Shown here: positions 35,190-41,984 of the stretch, one piece after another
Position numbering within the stretch: position 1 is the first letter of the stretch
Layout: each line of letters begins with the position of its first letter
Assembly: GCA_040902845.1 (NCBI GenBank)
Contig: JBBDWM010000004.1
Span: 1 to 48,915, forward strand
Source of the DNA: JALYNX01 sp040902845
GTDB lineage: Bacteria > Actinomycetota > Acidimicrobiia > Spongiisociales > ZC4RG35
Reading direction: 5' to 3'
DNA length: 48,915 nt
Notes under the pieces: generated by a model
Database searches by the model: none
Told to the model about the DNA's origin: nothing
What the model saw: only the letters and a program-made list of their open reading frames with translations
Made by a program: the position numbers and the translations under genes

Positions 35190-35750
35190 ATGCGTTACAA
35201 GGCGGGTCTCGAGACCAAGGATCGGATCCTGGACGCCACCAGATCACTGATCGCGGCCAAGGGTCTCGAGGGGACCACGATCAAGGCGATCTGTGACGAA
35301 GCGGGTGTCCTGCCCGGCAGTTTCTACAACCTCTTTGCCTCGAAAGAGCAAGCGATCCTGACCGTCGTGCGCGAGGCAATCGATGCCGTCGACCCCGACC
35401 CTCGCGGTCAGGGCACCGACACTCTCGACGAGCTGGTCCTCGCCTACGAGCGATTCCTCGAGGAGCAACCGGCGCTGGCCAGGGTCTACATCCGGATCGC
35501 GGTCTCGGGCGCAGCCACCAACCCCGAATTGCGTGGCCGTCTCCTGAGACATCACGAGGGAAGGGTCCGCCGCTTCGGATCCGCCATCCAGCGCCATGCC
35601 CCCGAGATGGCCGAGGAGCACGCCACCCGCCGGGCCGAAACCCTGGTTCTAGCCCTCAACGGGATCGCCCTCCACCGCGTCCTCGATCCCCATTTCGATG
35701 TGGCGGCACACGCCCGCGCCCTTCTCGAGGTTGCTGCCACCGTCGGCTGA
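35190..35750 (+). CDS. TetR-family transcriptional regulator
   Basis: The ATG at 35190 gives 186 residues: MRYKAGLETKDRILDATRSLIAAKGLEGTTIKAICDEAGVLPGSFYNLFASKEQAIL in segments is the standard TetR helix-turn-helix, with recognition helix PGSFYNLF. The C-terminal domain is an all-helical ligand pocket without a recognised specificity. An ATG at 35160 or TTG at 35127 would extend it but run into the putative operator. Divergent pairing with the acyl-CoA dehydrogenase suggests an acyl-CoA or fatty-acid ligand. Confidence 0.9.
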   Translation: MRYKAGLETKDRILDATRSLIAAKGLEGTTIKAICDEAGVLPGSFYNLFASKEQAILTVVREAIDAVDPDPRGQGTDTLDELVLAYERFLEEQPALARVYIRIAVSGAATNPELRGRLLRHHEGRVRRFGSAIQRHAPEMAEEHATRRAETLVLALNGIALHRVLDPHFDVAAHARALLEVAATVG

Positions 35751-35804
35751 GGCTCGCTCATCCGTTTTGGCGCCCTTCCCCCCGTTTTGGGGGGGGGGGG
35801 GGGG

Positions 35805-35814
35805 NNNNNNNNNN
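35805..35814. other. Assembly gap of 10 N beside a G homopolymer
   Basis: Ten undetermined bases follow a run of G. The right flank contains GATCCCCGCGCGA (about 35825-35844), which also occurs in the right arm of the 24-bp inverted repeat at 39329-39352. A hairpin copy of that repeat in the missing sequence would explain the break. The true gap size is unknown. Confidence 0.9.
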
Positions 35815-35870
35815 GATAGGCGCAGATCCCCGCGCGAGAAGCCCGAGGCGAACCTCTAATCTCGCCTTCG

Positions 35871-36785
35871 ATGGAGTTCGCCATACAAACTCGGGGATCC
35901 TGGGAGCTGATCCATGCCACCGCCCGATGGGCGGAGGAGCGTGGTCTGGGCGCGATCGCCCTTCCCGACCATTACCTGGAGCGGGGAGACGATCCCGACC
36001 ACCCTGCGTACGACCATCTCATTCATCATGCGGCATTGGCCCGGGAGACCACGAGCCTCGAGCTGGTCTCGCTGCTGTCCCCGGTCACCTTCCGTCACCC
36101 GGCCGTCCTCTACAAGATGGGAGTCACCCTCGACGAAGTCTCCGAGGGTCGATTCACGATGGGTGTCGGCGTCGGATGGATGGACGAGGAGTTCGAGCTG
36201 TTTGGGATCGGCTATCCCGAGCGCAAGGTCCGATTCGAGATGCTCGACGAATGCCTCGCCTACCTGACGGCGGCGCTGGCGCCTGAAGCCAGAACCTTCA
36301 AGGGGACCCACTATCAGTTGGGGGACTTCGACCCCCATCCCCATCCGACCAATCTCCGGATCCTGGTCGGAGGTTTCGGTCCGGTGAAGACCACAAGGCT
36401 TGCCGGGCTCTACGCCGACGAGTTCAGCATCTATGTCTGCCACCCATCCGAGTATGCCGAGCGGGTCGCCACCGCTCGCGGAGCGGCAACGGATGCAGGA
36501 CGAGACCCGGACTCGATCTTCCTGTCGACAGCCGGTCCTGCGGTGGCGGCACGAAAAGAGAGCGACTATCGACGCCTCCTCGAGAAGTACGCCTCAAAGA
36601 CCAAATCGACACCCGAGAGAATCGAGACCGTCTACGAGGAACGGGGGTATCCCCACGGGTCGGGAGCCAAGCCTGCCGAAATGGTTGCTGCCCTCGGCGA
36701 GGTCGGCTGTCAACGTTTCTACATGCAGATGTTCCTCGGCGACACCGAGGCTCTCGACACCGTCCTCGACGCGTACCGCGGATGA
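35871..36785 (+). CDS. LLM-class F420-dependent oxidoreductase
   Basis: 304-residue luciferase-like TIM-barrel protein: AEERGLGAIALPDHYL, VSLLSPVTFRHPAVL, DEVSEGRFTMGVGVGWMDEEFELFG and RILVGGFGPVKTTRLAG are the usual flavin-pocket segments. In actinobacteria this group uses F420 rather than FMN. The substrate is unknown. It overlaps tyrA by ATGA and has a paralogue on the other side of tyrA, so the three are expressed together. Confidence 0.88.
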   Translation: MEFAIQTRGSWELIHATARWAEERGLGAIALPDHYLERGDDPDHPAYDHLIHHAALARETTSLELVSLLSPVTFRHPAVLYKMGVTLDEVSEGRFTMGVGVGWMDEEFELFGIGYPERKVRFEMLDECLAYLTAALAPEARTFKGTHYQLGDFDPHPHPTNLRILVGGFGPVKTTRLAGLYADEFSIYVCHPSEYAERVATARGAATDAGRDPDSIFLSTAGPAVAARKESDYRRLLEKYASKTKSTPERIETVYEERGYPHGSGAKPAEMVAALGEVGCQRFYMQMFLGDTEALDTVLDAYRG

Positions 36786-37819
36786 TCGCCGAGATGCCAC
36801 AGGCAGCAATTATCGGAACCGGGTTGATCGGAGCGTCGATTGGCCTTGCCCTGCGCGAGCAGGGATGGGCAACCAGGGGATGGGACCCCGCTTCCGAAGC
36901 GATGGACGTTGCCGTCGAACGGGGGGCGGTTGAGCCAGCTGACTCGATCCGCCAGGCGATCGAGGGCGTCGATCTCGTGGTCCTCGCCGGCCCGCTGTCA
37001 GCCAACGTCGAGACGTTGGGAGCCCTCGACACCGATGCCCTGATCACCGACGTCACCAGCGTCAAGCAACCTCTGATCACCCAAGCTCCGGCCCGGCTCA
37101 GGTTTGTCGGCGGTCACCCGATGGCAGGGCGGGAGCATGCCGGCGCCGGGGCGGCCTCGGGCTCGTTGTTCCGTGGTGCCGCCTGGATCCTCTGTGACGA
37201 CACGGCAAGACCCGAGGATCTGGCCCGGATGCAGGAGATCGTGGCGTCGGTCGGCGCCAACCCGGTGATCATGTCAGCCGAACACCACGACCGGGTAGTC
37301 GCCGCGATCTCCCATCTCCCCCATCTCCTTGCGGTGGCGCTGGTCGAGCTGGTGGCCGAGAACCCCGACACCGTCGACCTCGTTTCCGGCAGCTTCCGTG
37401 ACCTCACCCGGGTCGCCTCTGCCGAGTCGGCATGGTGGCCCGAGGTGCTTACGGCCAATTCGTCGTCGGTGGGTGATGCCCTGGACGGTCTTATCGGTCA
37501 TCTTCAGACATTGCGCCGCGACATCGACAGCGGAGATCTCGACTCCGTCGCCGGCAGTCTTGATCGGGCTCGCCTGCGAAGGGCCGAGATGGCTCCACCG
37601 GTGGCCGGCATCGAGGTGATCCTCGCCGACCGCCCGGGCGAGATCGGGAGGGTTGGTCACGCTCTTCAGACGAGCCGGGTCGATGTGCGCGACCTCCAAC
37701 TCCGTCATGCGGTGCATGGTGGCGGGGGAATACTCACCATCTCGGTGCGGCCCGGTGAGGTGGAGACCCTGAAGGCCGCCCTCACCCGCGAGGGTTTCGA
37801 AGTCGAGGAACAGACTTGA
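36782..37819 (+). CDS. tyrA: Prephenate dehydrogenase with C-terminal ACT domain
   Basis: 345 residues; converts prephenate to 4-hydroxyphenylpyruvate in tyrosine synthesis. The NAD-binding Rossmann loop IIGTGLIGASIG lies at about 10-21, GGHPMAGREHAGA is the substrate-binding motif, and HDRVVAAISHLPHLLAVAL is the dimer helix. The last 70 residues (GIEVILADRPGEIGRVGHALQ) form an ACT domain, which would give feedback control by tyrosine. It overlaps both flanking LLM oxidoreductase genes by four bases. Confidence 0.92.
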   Translation: MIAEMPQAAIIGTGLIGASIGLALREQGWATRGWDPASEAMDVAVERGAVEPADSIRQAIEGVDLVVLAGPLSANVETLGALDTDALITDVTSVKQPLITQAPARLRFVGGHPMAGREHAGAGAASGSLFRGAAWILCDDTARPEDLARMQEIVASVGANPVIMSAEHHDRVVAAISHLPHLLAVALVELVAENPDTVDLVSGSFRDLTRVASAESAWWPEVLTANSSSVGDALDGLIGHLQTLRRDIDSGDLDSVAGSLDRARLRRAEMAPPVAGIEVILADRPGEIGRVGHALQTSRVDVRDLQLRHAVHGGGGILTISVRPGEVETLKAALTREGFEVEEQT

Positions 37820-38730
37820 GATTCTCGATCATGACGGAGCCCCATTTCGGGGGCACCTATGAGCAGATGCTGGCCGCGGCCCAACTCGCCGAGCGCAAAG
37901 GGCTCGTCTCATTCGCCCGTTGCGACCACTACCTGTCGGATCGTGACCCCACCCCTGACGCGACCGACGCCTTCGCCACCCTCGCCGGGCTCGCCCGCGA
38001 CACCTCCACTCTTCGACTCTGTGTGCTGGTGACCCCGATCACGTTCCGTCATCCGGCTGTCATCGCCAAGAACGCGGTGACTATCGACCAAATGTCCGGA
38101 GGTCGGTTCGACCTCGGTGTCGGCACCGGGTGGATGGACTACGAGCATCAGGCGTTCGGTCTCCCCTTCCCGGGACCGGTCGAGCGTTGGGCACGATTCG
38201 AGGAAGCCCTCGACTACCTGGGGGCGGCCTTCGGCCCGGGTCGATCCCGCTTTGAGGGCAGGTACTACCACCTGGACGCCGAGGTGAAGCCCAAGCCGAC
38301 AGGTCTTCGGATCGTGATCGGCGGAAGTGGGGCGAGCCGGACCCCGCGACTCGCCGGCACCCGGGCCGATGAGTACAACTTCTTCTTCTGTTCACCTGAG
38401 GAGACCAAGGCGAGAATCGCCACCATGCGTGAAGCCGCCGGGGATCGCCAGGTCGAGGCAACGGTCATGGGCCCGGTGGTGGTGGGGCACACCGAAGCCG
38501 AGTACCGCCGCCGACTTTCCGACTTCGCAGAGCGCTTCGGGAACGGGCGGGGGCCCGACGAGCTCGAGGGGCGATGGAAGGAATCAGGGATGATCTTCGG
38601 CACCGCCGAACAAGCCGCGGAGGCGGTCGGGGCCCTTGAAACGGCGGGTGTCGACCGGATCTACCTGCAATGGCTCGACCTGGCGAACTTCGAAGGCTTG
38701 GCCTCAACGGTCGACGTCGTGTGTGGCTGA
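37816..38730 (+). CDS. LLM-class F420-dependent oxidoreductase, second copy
   Basis: 304 residues, the same family as the gene at 35871 and similar in every motif: AERKGLVSFARCDHYL, VLVTPITFRHPAVIAKN, MSGGRFDLGVGTGWMDYEHQAFG and RIVIGGSGASRTPRLAG. The TTG at 37816 overlaps the tyrA stop (TTGA) and gives the family-typical (M)RFSIMTEP. An ATG five codons later is possible. It ends in TGATG with the deacylase gene. Probable product of an old duplication around tyrA. Confidence 0.88.
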   Translation: MRFSIMTEPHFGGTYEQMLAAAQLAERKGLVSFARCDHYLSDRDPTPDATDAFATLAGLARDTSTLRLCVLVTPITFRHPAVIAKNAVTIDQMSGGRFDLGVGTGWMDYEHQAFGLPFPGPVERWARFEEALDYLGAAFGPGRSRFEGRYYHLDAEVKPKPTGLRIVIGGSGASRTPRLAGTRADEYNFFFCSPEETKARIATMREAAGDRQVEATVMGPVVVGHTEAEYRRRLSDFAERFGNGRGPDELEGRWKESGMIFGTAEQAAEAVGALETAGVDRIYLQWLDLANFEGLASTVDVVCG

Positions 38731-39230
38731 TGGAGCTTCCCGAGGCGAGCAGACGTCTGATGACGCGCACGCCTGGGTTTGTCATGGAAATCCGAGTCTT
38801 CCCGGAGGGCACCAAGACTGCCGAAGATGCCGCCGCCGCCATCGAGTGCCCGGTTGCGGCAATCGTGAAGTCCCTGGTGTTCGTAGTCACCGACGATCAA
38901 GGCACGGAGGAGGCGGTCGTCGCCCTGGTACCAGGGGACCTGAGACTGGATCCCGAGGCCCTGGCGGCGGCCGCCGGTGCCATCGACTCCCGAAGGGCAA
39001 AGCTGGAGGAGGTGCGAGAGGCCACCGGCTACTCGGCGGGGGGGACCCCTCCGTTCGGGCATCTCAATCCCCTGCGGGTGTTCGCCGATCCGGCCCTGCG
39101 CCGTCACGACCCGGTGTGGGCCGCAGCCGGCACCCCCACCACGGTGTTCCCGATCTCCATTGATGACCTGGAACGACTGGCCAAGCCGGTGTGGATAGAG
39201 ATCATTGACCGCAAAACGCATAACGCATAA
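38730..39230 (+). CDS. YbaK/ProX-type aminoacyl-tRNA deacylase
   Basis: 166 residues from the ATG at 38730, one base into the upstream stop (TGATG). CPVAAIVKSLVFVV carries the conserved lysine of the YbaK fold. ATGYSAGGTPPFGHLNPLRVFAD is the substrate loop, and AAGTPTTVFPISIDDLERL is the C-terminal signature. These proteins hydrolyse mis-charged aminoacyl-tRNAs. The last codons (KTHNA and the TAA) are written in the AACGCAT repeat at 39215-39235, so the C-terminus has been remodelled by repeat DNA. Confidence 0.9.
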   Translation: MELPEASRRLMTRTPGFVMEIRVFPEGTKTAEDAAAAIECPVAAIVKSLVFVVTDDQGTEEAVVALVPGDLRLDPEALAAAAGAIDSRRAKLEEVREATGYSAGGTPPFGHLNPLRVFADPALRRHDPVWAAAGTPTTVFPISIDDLERLAKPVWIEIIDRKTHNA

Positions 39231-39290
39231 CGCAGATGCAAAACCCATTGCGTTTGGCGGATTGCGATTTGCGTATTGCGTATTGCGGCG
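39213..39290. repeat. Second ATACGCA-type repeat hairpin
   Basis: Left arm: AACGCAT at 39215-39221 and 39222-39228, then AACGCAG. Right arm: GCGTATTGCGTATTGCG at 39271-39287, whose reverse complement is identical over 17 bases to 33261-33277. The arms face each other with about 30 bp of related sequence between them. The left arm overlaps the deacylase stop codon. Confidence 0.75.
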
Positions 39291-39300
39291 CAGCCCATCC

Positions 39301-39352
39301 CGTTTTCGCGCGGGGATCGCGGCCTATGGGCCGCGATCCCCGCGCGAAAACG
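39301..39352. repeat. Perfect 24-bp inverted repeat with 4-base loop
   Basis: Arms 39301-39324 and 39329-39352 are exact reverse complements, with loop TATG. The left arm begins CGTTTTCGCGCGGGGATC. In RNA this is a very stable stem. It lies between the deacylase stop and the suf promoter. No run of U follows on the plus strand; four A residues precede the end of the right arm. It could be a terminator, an mRNA stabiliser or a mobile repeat unit. Confidence 0.9.
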
Positions 39353-39374
39353 AGGAGAGGGCCGCCCATTTCCC

Positions 39375-39398
39375 CTACAGCTGTAGTGCAAATACCAT
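39375..39398 (+). promoter_or_regulatory. Candidate suf operon promoter with palindromic operator
   Basis: CTACAGCTGTAG at 39375-39386 is a perfect 12-bp palindrome. TACCAT at 39393-39398 is a TANNNT-type -10 that would start transcription at about 39405, directly at the GTG of sufC, giving a leaderless mRNA; no ribosome binding site is present. The palindrome would lie between the -35 and -10 positions, the best place for a repressor. Confidence 0.45.
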
Positions 39399-39405
39399 TG
39401 ACCCC

Positions 39406-40167
39406 GTGAGCGACCCCACCCCCCTCCTTCAAATCGAGAACCTGCATGCCTCGGCCAAGGACGTCAAGATCCTGCGCGGGGTCGATTTGGCCGTCAATAG
39501 AGGCGAGATCCATGCCCTGATGGGGCCCAACGGCTCAGGGAAATCCACATTGGCATCGGTGTTGATGGGTCATCCCGGGTACAAGGTCACCAAGGGCAGG
39601 ATTCTCTACCGCGGTGACGACATCACCGCCGCTCCCTCCTATCAGCGGGGCGCCGCCGGGATGTTTCTCGCCTTCCAGCACCCCGAGGCGATACCTGGGG
39701 TCTCGGTCATCCAATTCCTCCGTCAGGCGTTGTCCAATCGAACCGGCGTCGATCTCACTGTGTTGGAACTGCGCCTCAAGGTGATGGATGCGATGAAGGA
39801 ATTGGGCATGGAGTCCTCCTTCGCCGATCGCTATCTGAACGAGGGCTTCTCCGGCGGAGAGCGGAAGCGCAACGAAGTCCTACAGATGGCCGTGCTCGAA
39901 CCGGAACTGGCGATCATGGACGAAACCGACTCCGGTCTCGACATCGACGCCCTCCGCACCGTTGCCGACGGCGTCAACAAGCTCACCGGGCCAGAGCGCG
40001 GGTTTCTCATAATCACCCACTATCAGCGACTTCTCGATTACGTGACACCGGACCGGGTCCATATCTTCATGGATGGCCAGATCCTCGAAAGCGGTGGGCC
40101 CGAACTAGCCGCCCGGCTCGAGGAAGAGGGATACGATTCGTTCCGGAGTGTGTTGACTCAACCGTGA
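39406..40167 (+). CDS. sufC: Fe-S cluster assembly ATPase SufC, plus-strand copy
   Basis: 253 residues from the GTG at 39406; the frame upstream is repeat DNA. Walker A MGPNGSGKST, a Q-loop in FLAFQHPEAIPG, signature GFSGGERKRNEVLQMA, Walker B AIMDETDSGLDIDAL, and the H-loop IITHYQR with the GLDIDAL segment that defines SufC. SufC powers the SufBC2D scaffold. It is the first gene of sufC-sufS-sufU and the next start overlaps it (GTGA). A second SufC is encoded at 44507. Confidence 0.94.
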   Translation: MSDPTPLLQIENLHASAKDVKILRGVDLAVNRGEIHALMGPNGSGKSTLASVLMGHPGYKVTKGRILYRGDDITAAPSYQRGAAGMFLAFQHPEAIPGVSVIQFLRQALSNRTGVDLTVLELRLKVMDAMKELGMESSFADRYLNEGFSGGERKRNEVLQMAVLEPELAIMDETDSGLDIDALRTVADGVNKLTGPERGFLIITHYQRLLDYVTPDRVHIFMDGQILESGGPELAARLEEEGYDSFRSVLTQP

Positions 40168-41381
40168 TCGATCTATCACATCTGAAGGCTGATTTCCCCG
40201 TCCTCGGTGACGGAGTTCATTTCCTCGACTCGAGTGCCTCCTCGCAGAAGCCCATCCCGGTGCTCGAAGCGATGGATCGGTTCGCCCGTACCTCATACGC
40301 CAACGTCCATCGGGGCGCCTACAAGCTCTCCGTGGCTTCCACCGACGCTTATGAAGCCGCCCGCAACCGGGTCGCCGAGTTCCTCGGCGCCACCGACTCC
40401 AGGGAGATCATCTTCACTCGGGGCGCCACGACCTCACTCAACACGGTCGCTTTCGGGTGGGGCCTCGAGAACCTGCATGAGGGGGACCGCATCCTCTCCA
40501 CCGAGATGGAGCATCACGCCAACCTCGTTCCCTGGCAGATGGTGGCCAAACGCACCGGGGCGATCCTCGATCACATCCCCGTGACCGACGACTTCCGCCT
40601 CGACCTCGACGCCTATCGTCAGAAACTCGGCCCGGATGTCAAGGTCGTGGCCGTCACCGGGATGTCGAACGTGTTGGGCACGATGCCACCGGTCCGCCAG
40701 ATCGCAGATCTGGCACACGCCCACGGGGCTCGAGTGGTCGTGGACGCCGCCCAACTAGTTCCCCACGCCCCCGTCAATGTGGTCGACCTAGGCGCCGACT
40801 TCGTCGCCTTCTCCGCTCACAAGATGCTGGGCCCGACCGGGATCGGGATCCTGTGGGGGAAGATGGAAGCCCTCCAGGAAACCGAGCCTTTCGAAGGTGG
40901 GGGCGAGATGATCTCCGATGTCACCCTTCAGGACGCCACCTGGGCCGAAATCCCCACCCGGTTCGAAGCGGGGACCCCGCCGATCATCGAAGCCATCGGC
41001 CTTCATGCCGCAATCGACTATCTCGACTCGATCGGGATGGACAAGATCTTCGAACATGACCGCGAGCTCACCGAGATCGCACTCGACCGTCTCGGCGACG
41101 TCCCAGGGCTCAGGATCCAGGGCCCACCGAACACCATCGACCGTGGAGGAGTGCTGTCGATGACGATGGATGAGGTCCACGCCCACGACCTGGCGACGAT
41201 TCTCGACGAGCAAGGGGTATCGGTACGTTCCGGTCATCACTGCGCCCGACCGCTGATGCGCAAGCTCGGAGTGACCGCCACCGCCCGGGCCAGCTTCTAC
41301 GTCTACAACACCGAGGAAGACATCGACGCCCTGGTGCTCGGCCTACGTCGGGCCGGAGATCTGTTCGGAGTGGGCAGATGA
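40164..41381 (+). CDS. sufS: Cysteine desulfurase SufS
   Basis: 405-residue PLP enzyme that strips sulfur from cysteine for Fe-S assembly. Landmarks: HFLDSSASSQKP, IIFTRGATTSLN, EMEHHANLVPWQ, VVDAAQLVPHAPVNV, the Schiff-base lysine in FSAHKMLGPTGIG, and the group II catalytic cysteine in RSGHHCARP. GTG start in a GTGA overlap with sufC. It is followed at once by sufU, its sulfur acceptor. Confidence 0.95.
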   Translation: MIDLSHLKADFPVLGDGVHFLDSSASSQKPIPVLEAMDRFARTSYANVHRGAYKLSVASTDAYEAARNRVAEFLGATDSREIIFTRGATTSLNTVAFGWGLENLHEGDRILSTEMEHHANLVPWQMVAKRTGAILDHIPVTDDFRLDLDAYRQKLGPDVKVVAVTGMSNVLGTMPPVRQIADLAHAHGARVVVDAAQLVPHAPVNVVDLGADFVAFSAHKMLGPTGIGILWGKMEALQETEPFEGGGEMISDVTLQDATWAEIPTRFEAGTPPIIEAIGLHAAIDYLDSIGMDKIFEHDRELTEIALDRLGDVPGLRIQGPPNTIDRGGVLSMTMDEVHAHDLATILDEQGVSVRSGHHCARPLMRKLGVTATARASFYVYNTEEDIDALVLGLRRAGDLFGVGR

Positions 41382-41821
41382 GCCTTGAAGACCTCTACCG
41401 CGAGGTGATCCTCGACCACTACCGAAGCCCTCGCAACAGAGGCCACCTCGATGCGCCGGATGCCAAGGCACAGGGGGTGAACCCGCTGTGTGGCGACGAC
41501 ATCACCATCGAACTCGGCTTCGACGACGACAAGGTGGCTTCGGTGGCCATCGACGGCCAGGGGTGTTCTATCAGCCTGTCGTCGGCCTCGATGATGAGCG
41601 AAGCGATCAAAGGCAAGAGTCGTGCCGAGATCGAGGAGCTGACCGCAAGATTCCGCGGTCTGATGTCACTCGAGGACGGGACCGACCCGGGTCTCGACCC
41701 TGACCGCCCCGGCGCCTCCCTGGGCGACCTCGAAGCCCTCCAGGGGGTGCGTCAGTACCCGGTCCGGATCAAATGCGCCAGCCTGGCCTGGACGGTGCTC
41801 GCGGAAGCGCTGGCGAGCTGA
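41378..41821 (+). CDS. sufU: SufU sulfur-transfer/scaffold protein
   Basis: 147 residues. Zinc and sulfur ligands are in place: Cys38 with Asp40 (NPLCGDD), Cys63 (GQGCSIS) and Cys133 (RIKCASLAW). The insert between Cys63 and Cys133 (RFRGLMSLEDG) is typical of SufU rather than IscU. It accepts persulfide from SufS. ATGA overlap with sufS; last gene of the operon, convergent with fumC across a hairpin-rich gap. Confidence 0.93.
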   Translation: MSLEDLYREVILDHYRSPRNRGHLDAPDAKAQGVNPLCGDDITIELGFDDDKVASVAIDGQGCSISLSSASMMSEAIKGKSRAEIEELTARFRGLMSLEDGTDPGLDPDRPGASLGDLEALQGVRQYPVRIKCASLAWTVLAEALAS

Positions 41822-41832
41822 AGACCCCCCTC

Positions 41833-41915
41833 GGCCCTTCGGGCCACTCCCCCCGCTCGCTGCGCTCGCAAGGGGAGAACTGCCTCGCAGTGCCCTCGCC
41901 CGACCGAAGGTCGGG
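41833..41915. terminator. GC hairpin series between convergent sufU and fumC
   Basis: GGCCC at 41833-41837 pairs with GGGCC at 41841-41845, and CCCGACC at 41899-41905 pairs with GGTCGGG at 41909-41915 (loop GAA). Between them CGCTCGC is repeated directly. The stretch has no gene and probably ends transcription from both sides. The pattern looks like a dispersed palindromic repeat, but only one full copy is seen here. Confidence 0.45.
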
Positions 41916-41928
41916 GGCGGGGGGCCCC

Positions 41929-41938
41929 NNNNNNNNNN
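41929..41938. other. Assembly gap of 10 N flanked by G/C homopolymers
   Basis: Ten undetermined bases with GGGGCCCC on the left and a long C run on the right. The homopolymers are probably consensus artefacts. Sequence between sufU and fumC may be missing, so their true distance is unknown. Confidence 0.9.
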
Positions 41939-41984
41939 CCCCCGCCCCCCCCCCCCCCCCCCCTGGGGGGCACCTCTCCCTCCC

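Noticed and set aside
35552..35920. Frame running through the N gap at 35805
   Set aside because: It is antisense to the TetR gene and contains proline codons generated only by the homopolymer and undetermined bases.
41752..41973. Frame through the N gap at 41929
   Set aside because: It is antisense to sufU and made of homopolymer-derived glycine codons and undetermined bases.
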